Both the position numbers and the translations under genes were made by a program. Shown here one piece after another: positions 45,949 to 54,551 of a stretch of 64,000 nt of DNA; position 1 is the first letter of the stretch, and every line of letters starts with the position of its first letter. Below the pieces are notes generated by a model that was not told the origin of the DNA, did not search any database, and was given only the letters and a program-made list of their open reading frames with translations. Origin of the DNA: Streptomyces fumanus (GTDB taxonomy: Bacteria; Actinomycetota; Actinomycetes; Streptomycetales; Streptomycetaceae); contig NZ_BNBI01000002.1 of NCBI RefSeq assembly GCF_014655295.1, positions 186,001-250,000 of the forward strand, given 5' to 3'.

Positions 45949-47085
45949 TCACTTCGTGCGGGCGTGGTCCCCGTCCGTGCGGTGCTCTCGCCCGGCGGTG
46001 TCGTACCCCATCGCCGCCCGCAGGTAGGACATGTCGAGCGGCGCCGGGTCCGCCAGGTCCGGGGCCAGCGCGAGCAGCCCCGGCCGCTCGTAGGTGCGCC
46101 GCTGCGTGCCGTACCGGGCGAGGAAGTCCGGCAACTGCCCGGCGGCGAGCGTCTCGGCCGCGGTCGGATCGGCGATGTGCGGCACCTGTTCGAGACGCAG
46201 CCCGGGGTGCCCGCCCTCGATGGCGTCCAGCAGCAGGCGTACCGGGGTGTCGACCGGGTGGACCACGTGGAAGGTGTGCGCTCCCGGGCCGTCCGGAGCC
46301 CGTTCCGCGAGGCGCAGCATCGCCTGGACCGCGTACTCGACCTGCACCGCGTTGACCGTGCCGTCGGCCGGCAGGGGGAGCCGCACCCGCCCTGTCATAC
46401 CGGTGAGGGGACCGGCCCCCGGCCCCGCCTTGCGCCCCATCTCGCCGAAGGGGTGCTGCGGCAGGCCCTCCGCCGGCCGGCCGCGGGTGACCAGCACACT
46501 GGGGCGCAGCACGGTCACCGGCCTGCCCCATCGGTCGGCCCAGCCCCGGACGAGCAGCTCGGCCTCGTACTTGGTCTGCTCGTAGGGCGTCTCGAAGCCG
46601 CGGGAGCCGTCCAGCTCGGTCTCCGGCACGCACCCGCCGCGGCGGCGTCCGGCGACGAAGGCGGTGCTGATGTGCGTGACGCGGCAGCCCGGACCGGCCC
46701 GCAGGGCGAGTTCCAGCACGCGTGCCGTCCCGCCCACGTTGGTCTCCCGCAGGGTGTCCAGCGACGCGGTGAGCGAGATGTCGGCTCCGCTGTGCCAGAC
46801 GGCGGCCGTCCGCCGGGCGAGCAGGTCGTAGTCCGCCGGGGACAGGCCCAGCCGCGGCCGGGCCAGGTCCCCCGTGAGGCAGCGCAGACGGGCCAGTGCC
46901 GGTTCCGGCAGCGGGCCGCCCGCGATGTCCGTGAGGGCCCTGACGACGCGGGCGCGCAGGGCGGCGACCGGGCCGCGGCCGAGCGCCACGACATCGTCGG
47001 GGCCCCGCAGCAGCAGTTCGTACAGCAGGCGCGACCCGAGGAAACCGGTAGCTCCGGTCAGCAGAATCGTCATGCCGGTCACCAT
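45949..47085 (-). CDS. Free-standing thioester reductase (NAD_binding_4/fatty acyl reductase type)
   Basis: 378 residues of the extended short-chain dehydrogenase fold used in terminal reductase domains and carboxylic acid reductases. The cofactor loop is TGATGFLGSRLL (10-21); catalytic Y168 and K172 sit in TPYEQTKYEAELL; THISTAFVAG and VLRPSVLVTRG are family phrases. With NADPH it would reduce a carrier-bound thioester to an aldehyde or alcohol. It lies 104 bp before the PKS, which has no thioesterase, so it is the likely release enzyme. ATG 47085 is used (GCGGGGCCTGCC upstream); ATG 47073 is four codons later. Confidence 0.9.
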   Translation of the reverse strand: MVTGMTILLTGATGFLGSRLLYELLLRGPDDVVALGRGPVAALRARVVRALTDIAGGPLPEPALARLRCLTGDLARPRLGLSPADYDLLARRTAAVWHSGADISLTASLDTLRETNVGGTARVLELALRAGPGCRVTHISTAFVAGRRRGGCVPETELDGSRGFETPYEQTKYEAELLVRGWADRWGRPVTVLRPSVLVTRGRPAEGLPQHPFGEMGRKAGPGAGPLTGMTGRVRLPLPADGTVNAVQVEYAVQAMLRLAERAPDGPGAHTFHVVHPVDTPVRLLLDAIEGGHPGLRLEQVPHIADPTAAETLAAGQLPDFLARYGTQRRTYERPGLLALAPDLADPAPLDMSYLRAAMGYDTAGREHRTDGDHARTK

Positions 47086-47158
47086 GGCAGGCCCCGCTCC
47101 CCGTTCCGTGCCGCGTGGCGGAACGCGCAGGTTGCCGACGGCGTGGCGGGGACGCCCC

Positions 47159-47824
47159 TCAGCCCGGGGTGACCAGCCGGGCCTCGTAGGCGAAGACCGC
47201 GGCCTGGGTGCGGTCGCGCAGGCCGAGTTTGACCAGGACCCGGCTGACATGGGTCTTGATCGTCGACTCGGCGACCACCAGTTTCGCGGCGATCTCCGCG
47301 TTGGACAGGCCCTGCGCGATCAGCACCAGCACCTCCGTCTCCCGCTCGGTCAGTTCGCCGTACGCGGCCTGCCCGGCCGGCATCGGGCGGGGGACCTCGG
47401 ACAGCTTGGAGAACTCGGTGATCAGCCGCCTGGTGACGGACGGGGCGAGCAGCGCCTCGCCCGACGCCACCACCCGTACGCCGTCGGCCAGTTGACGGGC
47501 GGAGGCGTCCTTGAGCAGGAAGCCGGAGGCGCCCGCGCGCAGCGCCTGGTACACGTACTCGTCGAGGTCGAAGGTGGTCAGCACCAGCACCTTGGCGGCG
47601 GCGTCGGCGGCGACGATCTCGCGGGTCGCCTCGATGCCGTTCAGCTCGGGCATCCGGATGTCCATCAGCACGACGTCCGGGGCGAGTTCGCGGACCCGCT
47701 CGACCGCCTCGCGGCCGTTGACCGCCTCGCCGACCACCTCGATGTCGGGCATCGCGCCCAGCAGCACGGAGAAGCCCTCGCGCACCATCATCTGGTCGTC
47801 GGCGATCAGCACCCGGATGGTCAC
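47159..47824 (-). CDS. NarL/LuxR-type response regulator
   Basis: 221 residues: receiver with D9, D10, phosphoacceptor D55 (VLMDIRMPEL) and K105-like lysine in FLLKDAS, then a LuxR helix-turn-helix (LTERETEVLVLIAQGLSNAEIAAKL...IKTHVSRVLVKLGLRDR). Its GTG overlaps the kinase stop (GTGA), so the pair is co-translated. It ends 74 bp before the thioester reductase on the same strand, so the polyketide genes may be read from this transcript, but this is unproven. Confidence 0.95.
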   Translation of the reverse strand: MTIRVLIADDQMMVREGFSVLLGAMPDIEVVGEAVNGREAVERVRELAPDVVLMDIRMPELNGIEATREIVAADAAAKVLVLTTFDLDEYVYQALRAGASGFLLKDASARQLADGVRVVASGEALLAPSVTRRLITEFSKLSEVPRPMPAGQAAYGELTERETEVLVLIAQGLSNAEIAAKLVVAESTIKTHVSRVLVKLGLRDRTQAAVFAYEARLVTPG

Positions 47825-49152
47825 GCCTCCTCCTCGCGGACGGCGGCGACCGGCAGGAACACCGCCACCTCGTAGCCTCCCTCGTCGGTCGGGCCGGCGG
47901 TCATCTCGCCGTTCAGCATGGTCACCCGCTCCCGCATTCCGGTGATGCCGTGCCCGGCGCCGGGCGAGGGTTTGACCAGGGAGGCGGCCGGCATCGGGTC
48001 GTTGACGACCCGCAGGCCCAGGCCGCCGAGGACGTACGCCACCTCGACCCGGGCCGCGGCGCCGGGCGCGTGCCGCAGGGTGTTGCTCAGCGCCTCCTGC
48101 ACGATCCGGTACGCCGACAGCTCCACGCCGGGCGGCAGCTCCCGTACCGCGCCGGTCACCGTCTTCGTCACGGTCAGGCCCGCGTCGCGGACGTTGGCGA
48201 GCAGCCCGTCCAGGTCGGCGAGGGTGGGCTGCGGGGCGTCGGGGGCCTCGTAGTCCTCGGCGCGGACCACGCCGAGGACGCGGCGGAGTTCGGTGAGGGC
48301 GGCCACCGCGTTCTCCCGGATGGTGGCGAAGGCCCGCTCCAGTTCCGGCGGCGGGTTCTCCACCCGGTACGGGGCGGCCTCGGCCTGGATGGCGACGACC
48401 GACATGTGGTGGGCCACCACATCGTGCAGCTCGCGGGCGATGGTGGTCCGCTCCTCCAGCAGGGTGCGGCGGGAGCGCTCGTGCGCGGTGACCGTCCGCT
48501 CGGCGGTGACCTCCTGCCGGGCCTCGCGGCGGGTGTGCCGGACGGCGACGGCGAGCAGGGCGAGGGCGGTGACGACCAGCAGCGGGCCGCTGTTGGAGTT
48601 GTAGTAGTTGGCGCCGAGGACGGTGTCGGCGCCGAGGCTGTAGACGGCGGTGAGCAGCCACATCCAGGCCGCCGTGCGGGGCCGGGTGCGCAGCGCCACC
48701 ACCGTCACCACGATCAGGTGGCAGGCGAAGCTGCCGGGCGACCAGGGCCACTCGTCCCACTGCGCGGCGAACATGACGGTGATCGGTGCCGCCGCGAGCG
48801 ATATCCAGAACGCGCCGACCGGCCGGACCAGGGTGAGCAGCACGGGGCCGACGGCGAGCAGGGCGTACAGCAGCTCCAGGCTCCCGCTGCCGCCGGTCGT
48901 GCCGCCGAAGGAGACGGCCATGGCGAGCAGTCCGGCCGCCACCACGGAGGCGTGCGGCAGCCACCGCGCCCGCTCGCGCAGCCTGGCCGGCAGCCGCCGG
49001 ACGAGGGCGCCGCCGAGGTCGGCGGGGGGCAGCGGGCGGTAGGCGAAGGCGTCGTGCATCAGGTCCTGCCGCAGTCCGCGCAGCGCGTGCGCGGCGAACT
49101 GGACCTCCGGGGTGCCCGGCTGCGGGGGCGGGGTGTGGGTCGTCTCGGTCAC
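47821..49152 (-). CDS. NarL-type sensor histidine kinase
   Basis: 443 residues. About five membrane helices between residues 55 and 190 form a compact sensor with no large external domain. The HisKA_3 dimerisation motif follows with phospho-acceptor H243 (ARELHDVVAHHMS) and an ATP-binding domain (SAYRIVQEALSNTLRHAPG; GHGITGMRERV). GTG 49152 is taken as the start because upstream codons are Arg/Pro-rich. A close paralogue lies directly upstream (49981-51291). Confidence 0.93.
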   Translation of the reverse strand: MTETTHTPPPQPGTPEVQFAAHALRGLRQDLMHDAFAYRPLPPADLGGALVRRLPARLRERARWLPHASVVAAGLLAMAVSFGGTTGGSGSLELLYALLAVGPVLLTLVRPVGAFWISLAAAPITVMFAAQWDEWPWSPGSFACHLIVVTVVALRTRPRTAAWMWLLTAVYSLGADTVLGANYYNSNSGPLLVVTALALLAVAVRHTRREARQEVTAERTVTAHERSRRTLLEERTTIARELHDVVAHHMSVVAIQAEAAPYRVENPPPELERAFATIRENAVAALTELRRVLGVVRAEDYEAPDAPQPTLADLDGLLANVRDAGLTVTKTVTGAVRELPPGVELSAYRIVQEALSNTLRHAPGAAARVEVAYVLGGLGLRVVNDPMPAASLVKPSPGAGHGITGMRERVTMLNGEMTAGPTDEGGYEVAVFLPVAAVREEEA

Positions 49153-49236
49153 GTACAGCACCGTAGGCGGGTACGGGGGCCGGCGTCGTCCGCAGTGAGA
49201 AGGGTCCTGCCGGGTCCGTCGCAAGTACTAGCCGCC

Positions 49237-49298
49237 CGCCCGGGGGCGGTACGCCGAGTCCGGTCGCCGCCCGGGGGCGGTACGCCGAGTCCGGTCGC
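49237..49298. repeat. Exact 31-bp tandem repeat of a hairpin unit
   Basis: Two identical 31-bp units (49237-49267 and 49268-49298) each carry CCGCC-CGGG-GGCGG, and a partial third copy follows. The array fills the space between the end of the upstream response regulator (stop at 49310) and the start of the downstream kinase (49152). It could work as a doubled terminator for the first two-component operon. Confidence 0.75.
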
Positions 49299-49309
49299 CG
49301 CCCGCGGGT

Positions 49310-49984
49310 CTAGCGGCCCGACGGTCGGACCAGTCCCGACTCGTAGGCGAAGACCGCCGCCTGGGTGCGGTCGCGCAGGCCGAGTTTGACCAGGACGCGG
49401 CTCACATGGGTCTTCACCGTCTGCTCGGCGACGACGAGGTGGCGGGCGATCTCCGCGTTGGACAGGCCGCCCGCGATCAGCGCCAGGACCTCCGTCTCCC
49501 GTTCGGTCAGCGTCCCGACCCGTTCCTTCAGCGGGGCGCGGGGCCGGTCGTCGAGGCGGGCGAACTCGGTGATCAGCCGCCGGGTGATGGCCGGGGCGAG
49601 CAGCGCGTCCCCGGCGGCGACCACCCGGACCGCCTCGGCGAGCTGGGCGGCGGAGGCGTCCTTGAGCAGGAAGCCGGAGGCGCCCGCGCGCAGCGCCTCG
49701 TAGACGTACTCGTCGAGGTCGAAGGTGGTCAGCACCAGCACCCGGATGCCGGGGGTGGTGCCGGTGATGCGGCGGGTGGCCTCGATGCCGCCGAGTTCGG
49801 GCATCCGGATGTCCATCAGGACGACGTCCGGGGCGAGTTCGGCGACCTTGGCGACGGCGTCCAGGCCGTCGACGGCCTGGCCGATCACCTCGATGCCGGG
49901 CTCCGCGTTGAGCAGCACGGTGAAGCCCTGGCGGACCATCTGCTGGTCGTCGGCGATCAGTACGCGGATGGGTCCGCCGGTCAT
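49310..49984 (-). CDS. NarL/LuxR-type response regulator, tandem paralogue
   Basis: 224 residues with phosphoacceptor D58 (VLMDIRMPELGG), FLLKDAS lysine and LuxR helix-turn-helix (ETEVLALIAGGLSNAEIARHL...VKTHVSRVLVKLGLRDR). Long stretches equal those of the regulator at 47159, e.g. VLVLTTFDLDEYVY and the last helix with RDRTQAAVFAYE, indicating a duplication. ATGA overlap with the kinase. It terminates before the tandem hairpin repeat. Confidence 0.95.
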   Translation of the reverse strand: MTGGPIRVLIADDQQMVRQGFTVLLNAEPGIEVIGQAVDGLDAVAKVAELAPDVVLMDIRMPELGGIEATRRITGTTPGIRVLVLTTFDLDEYVYEALRAGASGFLLKDASAAQLAEAVRVVAAGDALLAPAITRRLITEFARLDDRPRAPLKERVGTLTERETEVLALIAGGLSNAEIARHLVVAEQTVKTHVSRVLVKLGLRDRTQAAVFAYESGLVRPSGR

Positions 49985-51291
49985 CGGGTGCCGTCCTCGG
50001 GTGCGGGGTGGGTGGAGTGGTCGCCGGGGCCGGCCGGCAGGAACGCGGTCACCGCGTAGCCGCCGTCGGGGGCCGGCCCGGCCGTCAGGGTGCCGCCGAG
50101 CATCGCCGCCCGCTCCCGCATCCCCAGCAGCCCGTGCCCGGCGCCCTGGGAGGGCGGCGGGGCGTGCAGCGGGGGCGTGTTGCGGATCTCGACGCGCAGG
50201 CCGTCGGGGAGGTGGGTGAGGCGGACCCGGGCCGTGGCGCCGGGGGCGTGCCGCAGGACGTTGCTGAGCGCCTCCTGCGTGATGCGGTACGCCGACAGCT
50301 CCACGCCGGGCGGCAGCGGCCGGCGCTCGCCGCGTTCCTCGGTGCCGACGGTGAGCCCGGCGGCCCGGGTGTTCTCCACCAGCGCGGCCAGCCGGTCCAG
50401 GGTGGGCTGCGGGGTGTGCGGGGCCGGGCCGGTGCCCTCGTCGGGGGTGCCGGGGTGCTCGGAGCGCAGGACGCCGAGGACGCGGCGGAGTTCGGTGAGG
50501 GCCTCCAGGGCGTTCTGCCGGATGCCCGCGAGGTTCTCCTTCAGCTCCTCGGGCGGGTCCGCCACCAGGTGGGGGGCGACCTGCGCCTGGATGGAGATCA
50601 CCGACATGTGGTGGGCCACCACGTCGTGCAGCTCCCGGGCGATCCGGCTGCGCTCCTCCAGGAGGGTGCGGCGGGCCCGTTCCTCGGCGGTGAGGGTGGT
50701 CTGCCGGGCCAGTTGGGCGCGGGCCTCGCGGCGGCCGCGCAGGGCGGTGCCGACGACCACCACCACCGCCGACAGCAGGACGGCGGGCAGCCCGGTCGCC
50801 TGGTTGTTCCAGGCGCCCCACAGCCCCTGGAGGACATAGGTGACCAGCGCGGTGATGCCCAGGGCCTCGACCGCCGCCCGGGTGGGCACCCGCAGGGCGA
50901 GCAGCAGCAGGACGCAGACGTGGGCGACCAGGCCGGCCACGGTCCAGGGCCAGGGGAAGCCGTCGGCGTCCCCGGCCAGCAGCCGGCCCCGTACCGTGAC
51001 CGCCCCCGCCACCGTGCCGGCGGTCGACAGCCACCAGGCCGGGACCGGCCGCCACAGGGCCAGGACCATCGCCCCGCTCTGCGCCAGCACGATGGCGAAG
51101 GCGAGGCCGAAGCCCAGCTTGCCGTCGAACTGTTCCAGTCCGACCGTCAGCATCCCGAACGCGGTCAGGCACACCAGCCCGTGCGGCAGCCAGCGCAGCC
51201 ACACCGACGGCGGCAGCGGATCGGCCCGCAGCGTGCACAGGTCCTCGCGCAGCACCGCCGCCCAGTGCCGGCCCCGGCTCCCCCCGCCCAT
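49981..51291 (-). CDS. NarL-type sensor histidine kinase, tandem paralogue
   Basis: 436 residues: about five membrane helices (about 35-190), HisKA_3 motif with H222 (ARELHDVVAHHMS), ATP-binding domain (SAYRITQEALSNVLRHAPG; GHGLLGMRERA). ATG 51291 is favoured because GGAGG lies four bases upstream; a GTG at 51294 gives one extra Met. The stop codon of the acyltransferase overlaps this start, so the sensor is translated with that membrane protein. Confidence 0.93.
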   Translation of the reverse strand: MGGGSRGRHWAAVLREDLCTLRADPLPPSVWLRWLPHGLVCLTAFGMLTVGLEQFDGKLGFGLAFAIVLAQSGAMVLALWRPVPAWWLSTAGTVAGAVTVRGRLLAGDADGFPWPWTVAGLVAHVCVLLLLALRVPTRAAVEALGITALVTYVLQGLWGAWNNQATGLPAVLLSAVVVVVGTALRGRREARAQLARQTTLTAEERARRTLLEERSRIARELHDVVAHHMSVISIQAQVAPHLVADPPEELKENLAGIRQNALEALTELRRVLGVLRSEHPGTPDEGTGPAPHTPQPTLDRLAALVENTRAAGLTVGTEERGERRPLPPGVELSAYRITQEALSNVLRHAPGATARVRLTHLPDGLRVEIRNTPPLHAPPPSQGAGHGLLGMRERAAMLGGTLTAGPAPDGGYAVTAFLPAGPGDHSTHPAPEDGTR

Positions 51292-52484
51292 CACGCCTCC
51301 ACCTTAGGCCGGGGGGTGCCGGTGCGGCCCGGCCGGTGCACGTGTACCACCCGGGAGCGGCGGGCCGGCCGCTCCCAGGGCCGGAACGCCGCCCAGCATC
51401 CGGCCAGGACCAGCGCGAACACCGGCAGCCAGGCGATCCGGGCGGCGATCCAGTCCAGGCCGTCGGGGCGGGTGTGCAGACCGGGCAGGCGGCCGGCGGG
51501 CAGGGTGGCGGCCGTGGCCGTCATCAGGGCCGTCTGGTGCCACAGGAAGACCGTCATCGCGGACAGGTTGACCAGCGCCACCGCCGCCCAGGCCACCGGC
51601 CGGCGCAGCGCGGCGCGCAGCCCCCGGCGCAGCAGCAGGGCGGCGCCGCACTGGGCGAGGCCGAAGGTGACGGCGGCCAGCGTCGGCGGGTTCAGGTTGG
51701 AGACCGGGGCGCCGGGGACGCCCACCATGGCCGCCGGGTAGCCCGCCCACGCCACCAGCGCCGCCGTGGCCGCCGTACCGCCCAGGAGCAGCAGCCACCC
51801 CGCGCGGCGGCGCTCCAGTTCGCCGCGGGTCCAGGCGGCGCCGAGGGTGTATGGGACCAGCCAGCCCGCGGCCAGGTTGAGCCAGCCGAGCCGGTCGGGG
51901 GCGCCGAGGCCGAAGCGGAGCAGGTCGACGTGGAGGACGACGGCCAGCGGCCACAGCGGGTGCAGCTTGGCCACCAGCGGGGTGGCGGCGGTGAGCGCGG
52001 CGAAGACCAGCAGGAACCACAGCGGGGACAGCGCCAGCTTCACCAGCGTCCGCACGGTGGTCAGGTCCGCGCCGGTCAGCAGGAGCAGCGCCGTCACCAC
52101 CGCCCACAGCGCGAGCAGGGCCGCGACCGGCCGGAACAGCCGGGCCAGCCGGGCCGCCAGCCACCGCCCGTACGAGGTGCCCCGGGCGGTGGCCGCGGCG
52201 TGGCTGCGGGTGGCGGTGTGGCCGCCGACCAGGAAGAACACGGCGAGGGTCTGGAACGCCCAGGAGACCGGCGCCAGCCCGGAGGAGTACTGGAGCGGGC
52301 TGGCCGCGCGCAGTGCGGTGCCGTCGGCGACGAGGGCGGTCACCAGCCAGTGCCCGAGGACCACCCCGCAGATCGCCAGGGCGCGCAGGGCGTCGACGGC
52401 CCGGTCGCGGCCGGCCGGGGTGGCGGCGTCGATCCGGGCGGCGGCGCGGCGGACGGCCCCCGGGCGGGGGGTGCGGTCAGTCAT
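51291..52484 (-). CDS. Integral membrane acyltransferase (acyltransferase 3 family)
   Basis: 397 residues with about ten helices. The N-terminal RAVDALRALAICGVVLGHW, with its early Arg and His, is the catalytic region of the family, and the PLQYSSGLAPVSWAF and FFLVGGHTATRSH loops are typical. The family O-acylates sugars, lipids or antibiotics at the membrane. It sits in an overlapping operon between a secreted DUF1023 hydrolase and a two-component system, so expression is linked to that signal. Substrate unknown. Confidence 0.88.
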   Translation of the reverse strand: MTDRTPRPGAVRRAAARIDAATPAGRDRAVDALRALAICGVVLGHWLVTALVADGTALRAASPLQYSSGLAPVSWAFQTLAVFFLVGGHTATRSHAAATARGTSYGRWLAARLARLFRPVAALLALWAVVTALLLLTGADLTTVRTLVKLALSPLWFLLVFAALTAATPLVAKLHPLWPLAVVLHVDLLRFGLGAPDRLGWLNLAAGWLVPYTLGAAWTRGELERRRAGWLLLLGGTAATAALVAWAGYPAAMVGVPGAPVSNLNPPTLAAVTFGLAQCGAALLLRRGLRAALRRPVAWAAVALVNLSAMTVFLWHQTALMTATAATLPAGRLPGLHTRPDGLDWIAARIAWLPVFALVLAGCWAAFRPWERPARRSRVVHVHRPGRTGTPRPKVEA

Positions 52485-53418
52485 GGGTCACCTCCGTGGT
52501 CTCGCCCAGGACGATCCGGGCCAGGTTGGACAAGGACGGGGAGCCGGGGGCGAAGTAGTCGCTGTGACCGCCGTCGCCGGCCGCGAAGACCCGGGCGCCG
52601 AAGGCTCGGGAGACGGGGTCGGTGCCGAAGCCGACGGTGGTGCCGAACAGACCGGCGCTGAGGTGCGGCACGTGCGCCACCCAGTCGCCGCCGCCCCGGG
52701 CCGCCCACACCCGGGCGCGGGTGCGCAGGCCGGCGGCGGTGCGGAAGCCGGTGCCGGGGCTGCCCAGCAGGGCGATGTCGCCGACGTCGAGGCAGGCGGC
52801 GGCCCGGGCGCAGACGACCGAGCCGTAGGAGTGGCAGAGCAGCGAGAGGTGCGCGCCGGGGCCGGTGACGCGGCGCAGCGCGCCGACCAGCTCCCGCAGG
52901 CGCGGGGCGGCTTCCCCGGCGCGGCCGGTGGTGGTGACCGCCGGGTCGACCGTGCCGGGCGTCTCGTAGCCGAGCCAGGCCACCACCGCCGTACGGGGAT
53001 CATCGAGCCGCCGGTGCAGGGCGAGGGCGGCGGCGCGGAACCGGCCGTAGGTGTCCAGGCCGGTGTCGGAGCCGGGGACCAGGACGGCGACCCGGTCGGC
53101 GCGGGCGAGGTCGCCGAAGACCTCGGTGACCCGACCGGTGCCCCGGCCGTCGAAGGCGAGCAGGTGCCGGGCGGGGTCGGCCAGCGCGCGGTCGGCCGCC
53201 GCCCGGTGCCGGTCGCCGTGGGCGCCGGCGACCCGGGCGGCCTCGGCGGCGCCCGCCCGGTGGACGGCGTACGTCCGGTCCAGCGTGGCCCGGGTCACCG
53301 GGGCGGTGGATCTCGGGGCCGGGGCGGGTACCCCGGGCCGGGCGGCGGCGGAGAGAGGCAGCACGACCGCCCCGGTCAGCAGGGCGGCCAGCGTGCCGCG
53401 CCACCATCGTCCCGTCAT
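52477..53418 (-). CDS. Secreted DUF1023-type alpha/beta hydrolase
   Basis: 313 residues with a Sec signal (MTGRWWRGTLAALLTGAVVLPLSAA) and an alpha/beta hydrolase domain. Nucleophile S197 lies in LLCHSYGSVVC (an elbow where the usual first Gly is replaced by Cys), with VLVPGSDTGLDTYGRF as the oxyanion region and GGHSDYFAPGS supplying the catalytic His near the end. DUF1023 proteins are secreted streptomycete esterases or peptidases of unsettled function. It opens the four-gene overlapping operon to 49310. Confidence 0.87.
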   Translation of the reverse strand: MTGRWWRGTLAALLTGAVVLPLSAAARPGVPAPAPRSTAPVTRATLDRTYAVHRAGAAEAARVAGAHGDRHRAAADRALADPARHLLAFDGRGTGRVTEVFGDLARADRVAVLVPGSDTGLDTYGRFRAAALALHRRLDDPRTAVVAWLGYETPGTVDPAVTTTGRAGEAAPRLRELVGALRRVTGPGAHLSLLCHSYGSVVCARAAACLDVGDIALLGSPGTGFRTAAGLRTRARVWAARGGGDWVAHVPHLSAGLFGTTVGFGTDPVSRAFGARVFAAGDGGHSDYFAPGSPSLSNLARIVLGETTEVTHD

Positions 53419-53566
53419 GTCCGCTCCCCCTCCTGTGGGCCCGCAACGGGCCGTCTGAGAAGGGAAGTTACGGAGCGGGGGGTGTGGTCGGCGTCCCGCC
53501 GGAGAGCCGACCGCGGCGGTAGCTCTCAGGTATGACGGGTATGACGGGGCGGGTGGCTCCCGCCGG

Positions 53567-54424
53567 TCACCAGGCCAGTTGGGCGATCTCCTCGGCGACC
53601 ACCGCGCAGGCGTCCGCCGCCGGGTCGATCACCGCGTAGTGGCCGACGTCCTCCAGCAGGGTCACGCCCACCACCTCCCCGGCCCGCGCCGCCGCGTCGG
53701 CGTAGGACTCGGCGACGGCCGCCGGGACCACCGGGTCGGCGCGGCCCTGGACGAGGGTGGTGGCGATGCCGGTGGGCAGCAGCAGCGCCGGGTCGGCGGA
53801 CGGCTGCCGCTCGGTGAACTCCTTCTCGGCGCCGAGGAGTTGGCGTACCGCGTCGGCGCACACGTCGAGCCGGGCGGCCAGCGCCAGGTCGGCGATCGGG
53901 GCCAGGGCGACCACCCCGCGCAGCGGTACGGGCCGGTCGGTGCGCCAGGGGGCGCCGTCGGGCAGCAGGTGCCGGGCCGCCGCCCACAGGGCGAGGTGGC
54001 CGCCCGCCGAGTGGCCGGTGACCACCGTGCGGTCCGGGTCGGCGCCCGGCAGATGGGCGCGGACCAACGCGGGCAGCGCGTCCAGCGCGGCGGCCACGTC
54101 GTCGAAGGTGTCCGGCCAGCGCCCCGCCGTCCCGCCGGACCCGCCCCGCCGGTACTCCACGCTGGCCACCGCGAACCCCCGGTCGGCGAGGAACGCGGCG
54201 AACGGACTGAGGTGCCTGCGGTCGTACGCGTTCCGCCAGGCCCCGCCGTGCAGGACGGCCACCACCGGGGCGGGGCCGCCCGGACCGGCCGCCCGGCGCG
54301 GCGCGTAGAAGTCGATCACCTGGTCGGGGTGGTCCCCGTACGCGGCGGTGCTGTCGGGGTCGACCACCGGATGCGAGAAGGCGGACTTCTCCTCCGCGTC
54401 GTTGCCCGCAGTGGTGTCCGGCAT
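53567..54424 (-). CDS. Alpha/beta hydrolase, probable kynurenine formamidase
   Basis: 285 residues with an HGGAW oxyanion loop (about 74-78), nucleophile S139 (VTGHSAGGHLALW), a catalytic Asp in QGRADPVVP and His in VGHYAVIDP. HGGxW is the mark of arylformamidase-type hydrolases. It follows kynU and tryptophan 2,3-dioxygenase on the same strand, where N-formylkynurenine must be deformylated, so kynurenine formamidase is the best call; a general esterase is the alternative. ATG 54424 follows GAGAGGTTGGAGC. The 127-bp gap after kynU may hold a separate promoter. Confidence 0.78.
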   Translation of the reverse strand: MPDTTAGNDAEEKSAFSHPVVDPDSTAAYGDHPDQVIDFYAPRRAAGPGGPAPVVAVLHGGAWRNAYDRRHLSPFAAFLADRGFAVASVEYRRGGSGGTAGRWPDTFDDVAAALDALPALVRAHLPGADPDRTVVTGHSAGGHLALWAAARHLLPDGAPWRTDRPVPLRGVVALAPIADLALAARLDVCADAVRQLLGAEKEFTERQPSADPALLLPTGIATTLVQGRADPVVPAAVAESYADAAARAGEVVGVTLLEDVGHYAVIDPAADACAVVAEEIAQLAW

Positions 54425-54551
54425 GCTCCAACCTCTCAGCGGCGTAACGGAATTGACGGACCCGGGGAAAGGAACCGGCCGTTGGCGGGACGGTATCAGG
54501 CCGGTGACGTGCGTGAACACGCGGATGTGACGCAGGGTGAGGGCCGGGGGG

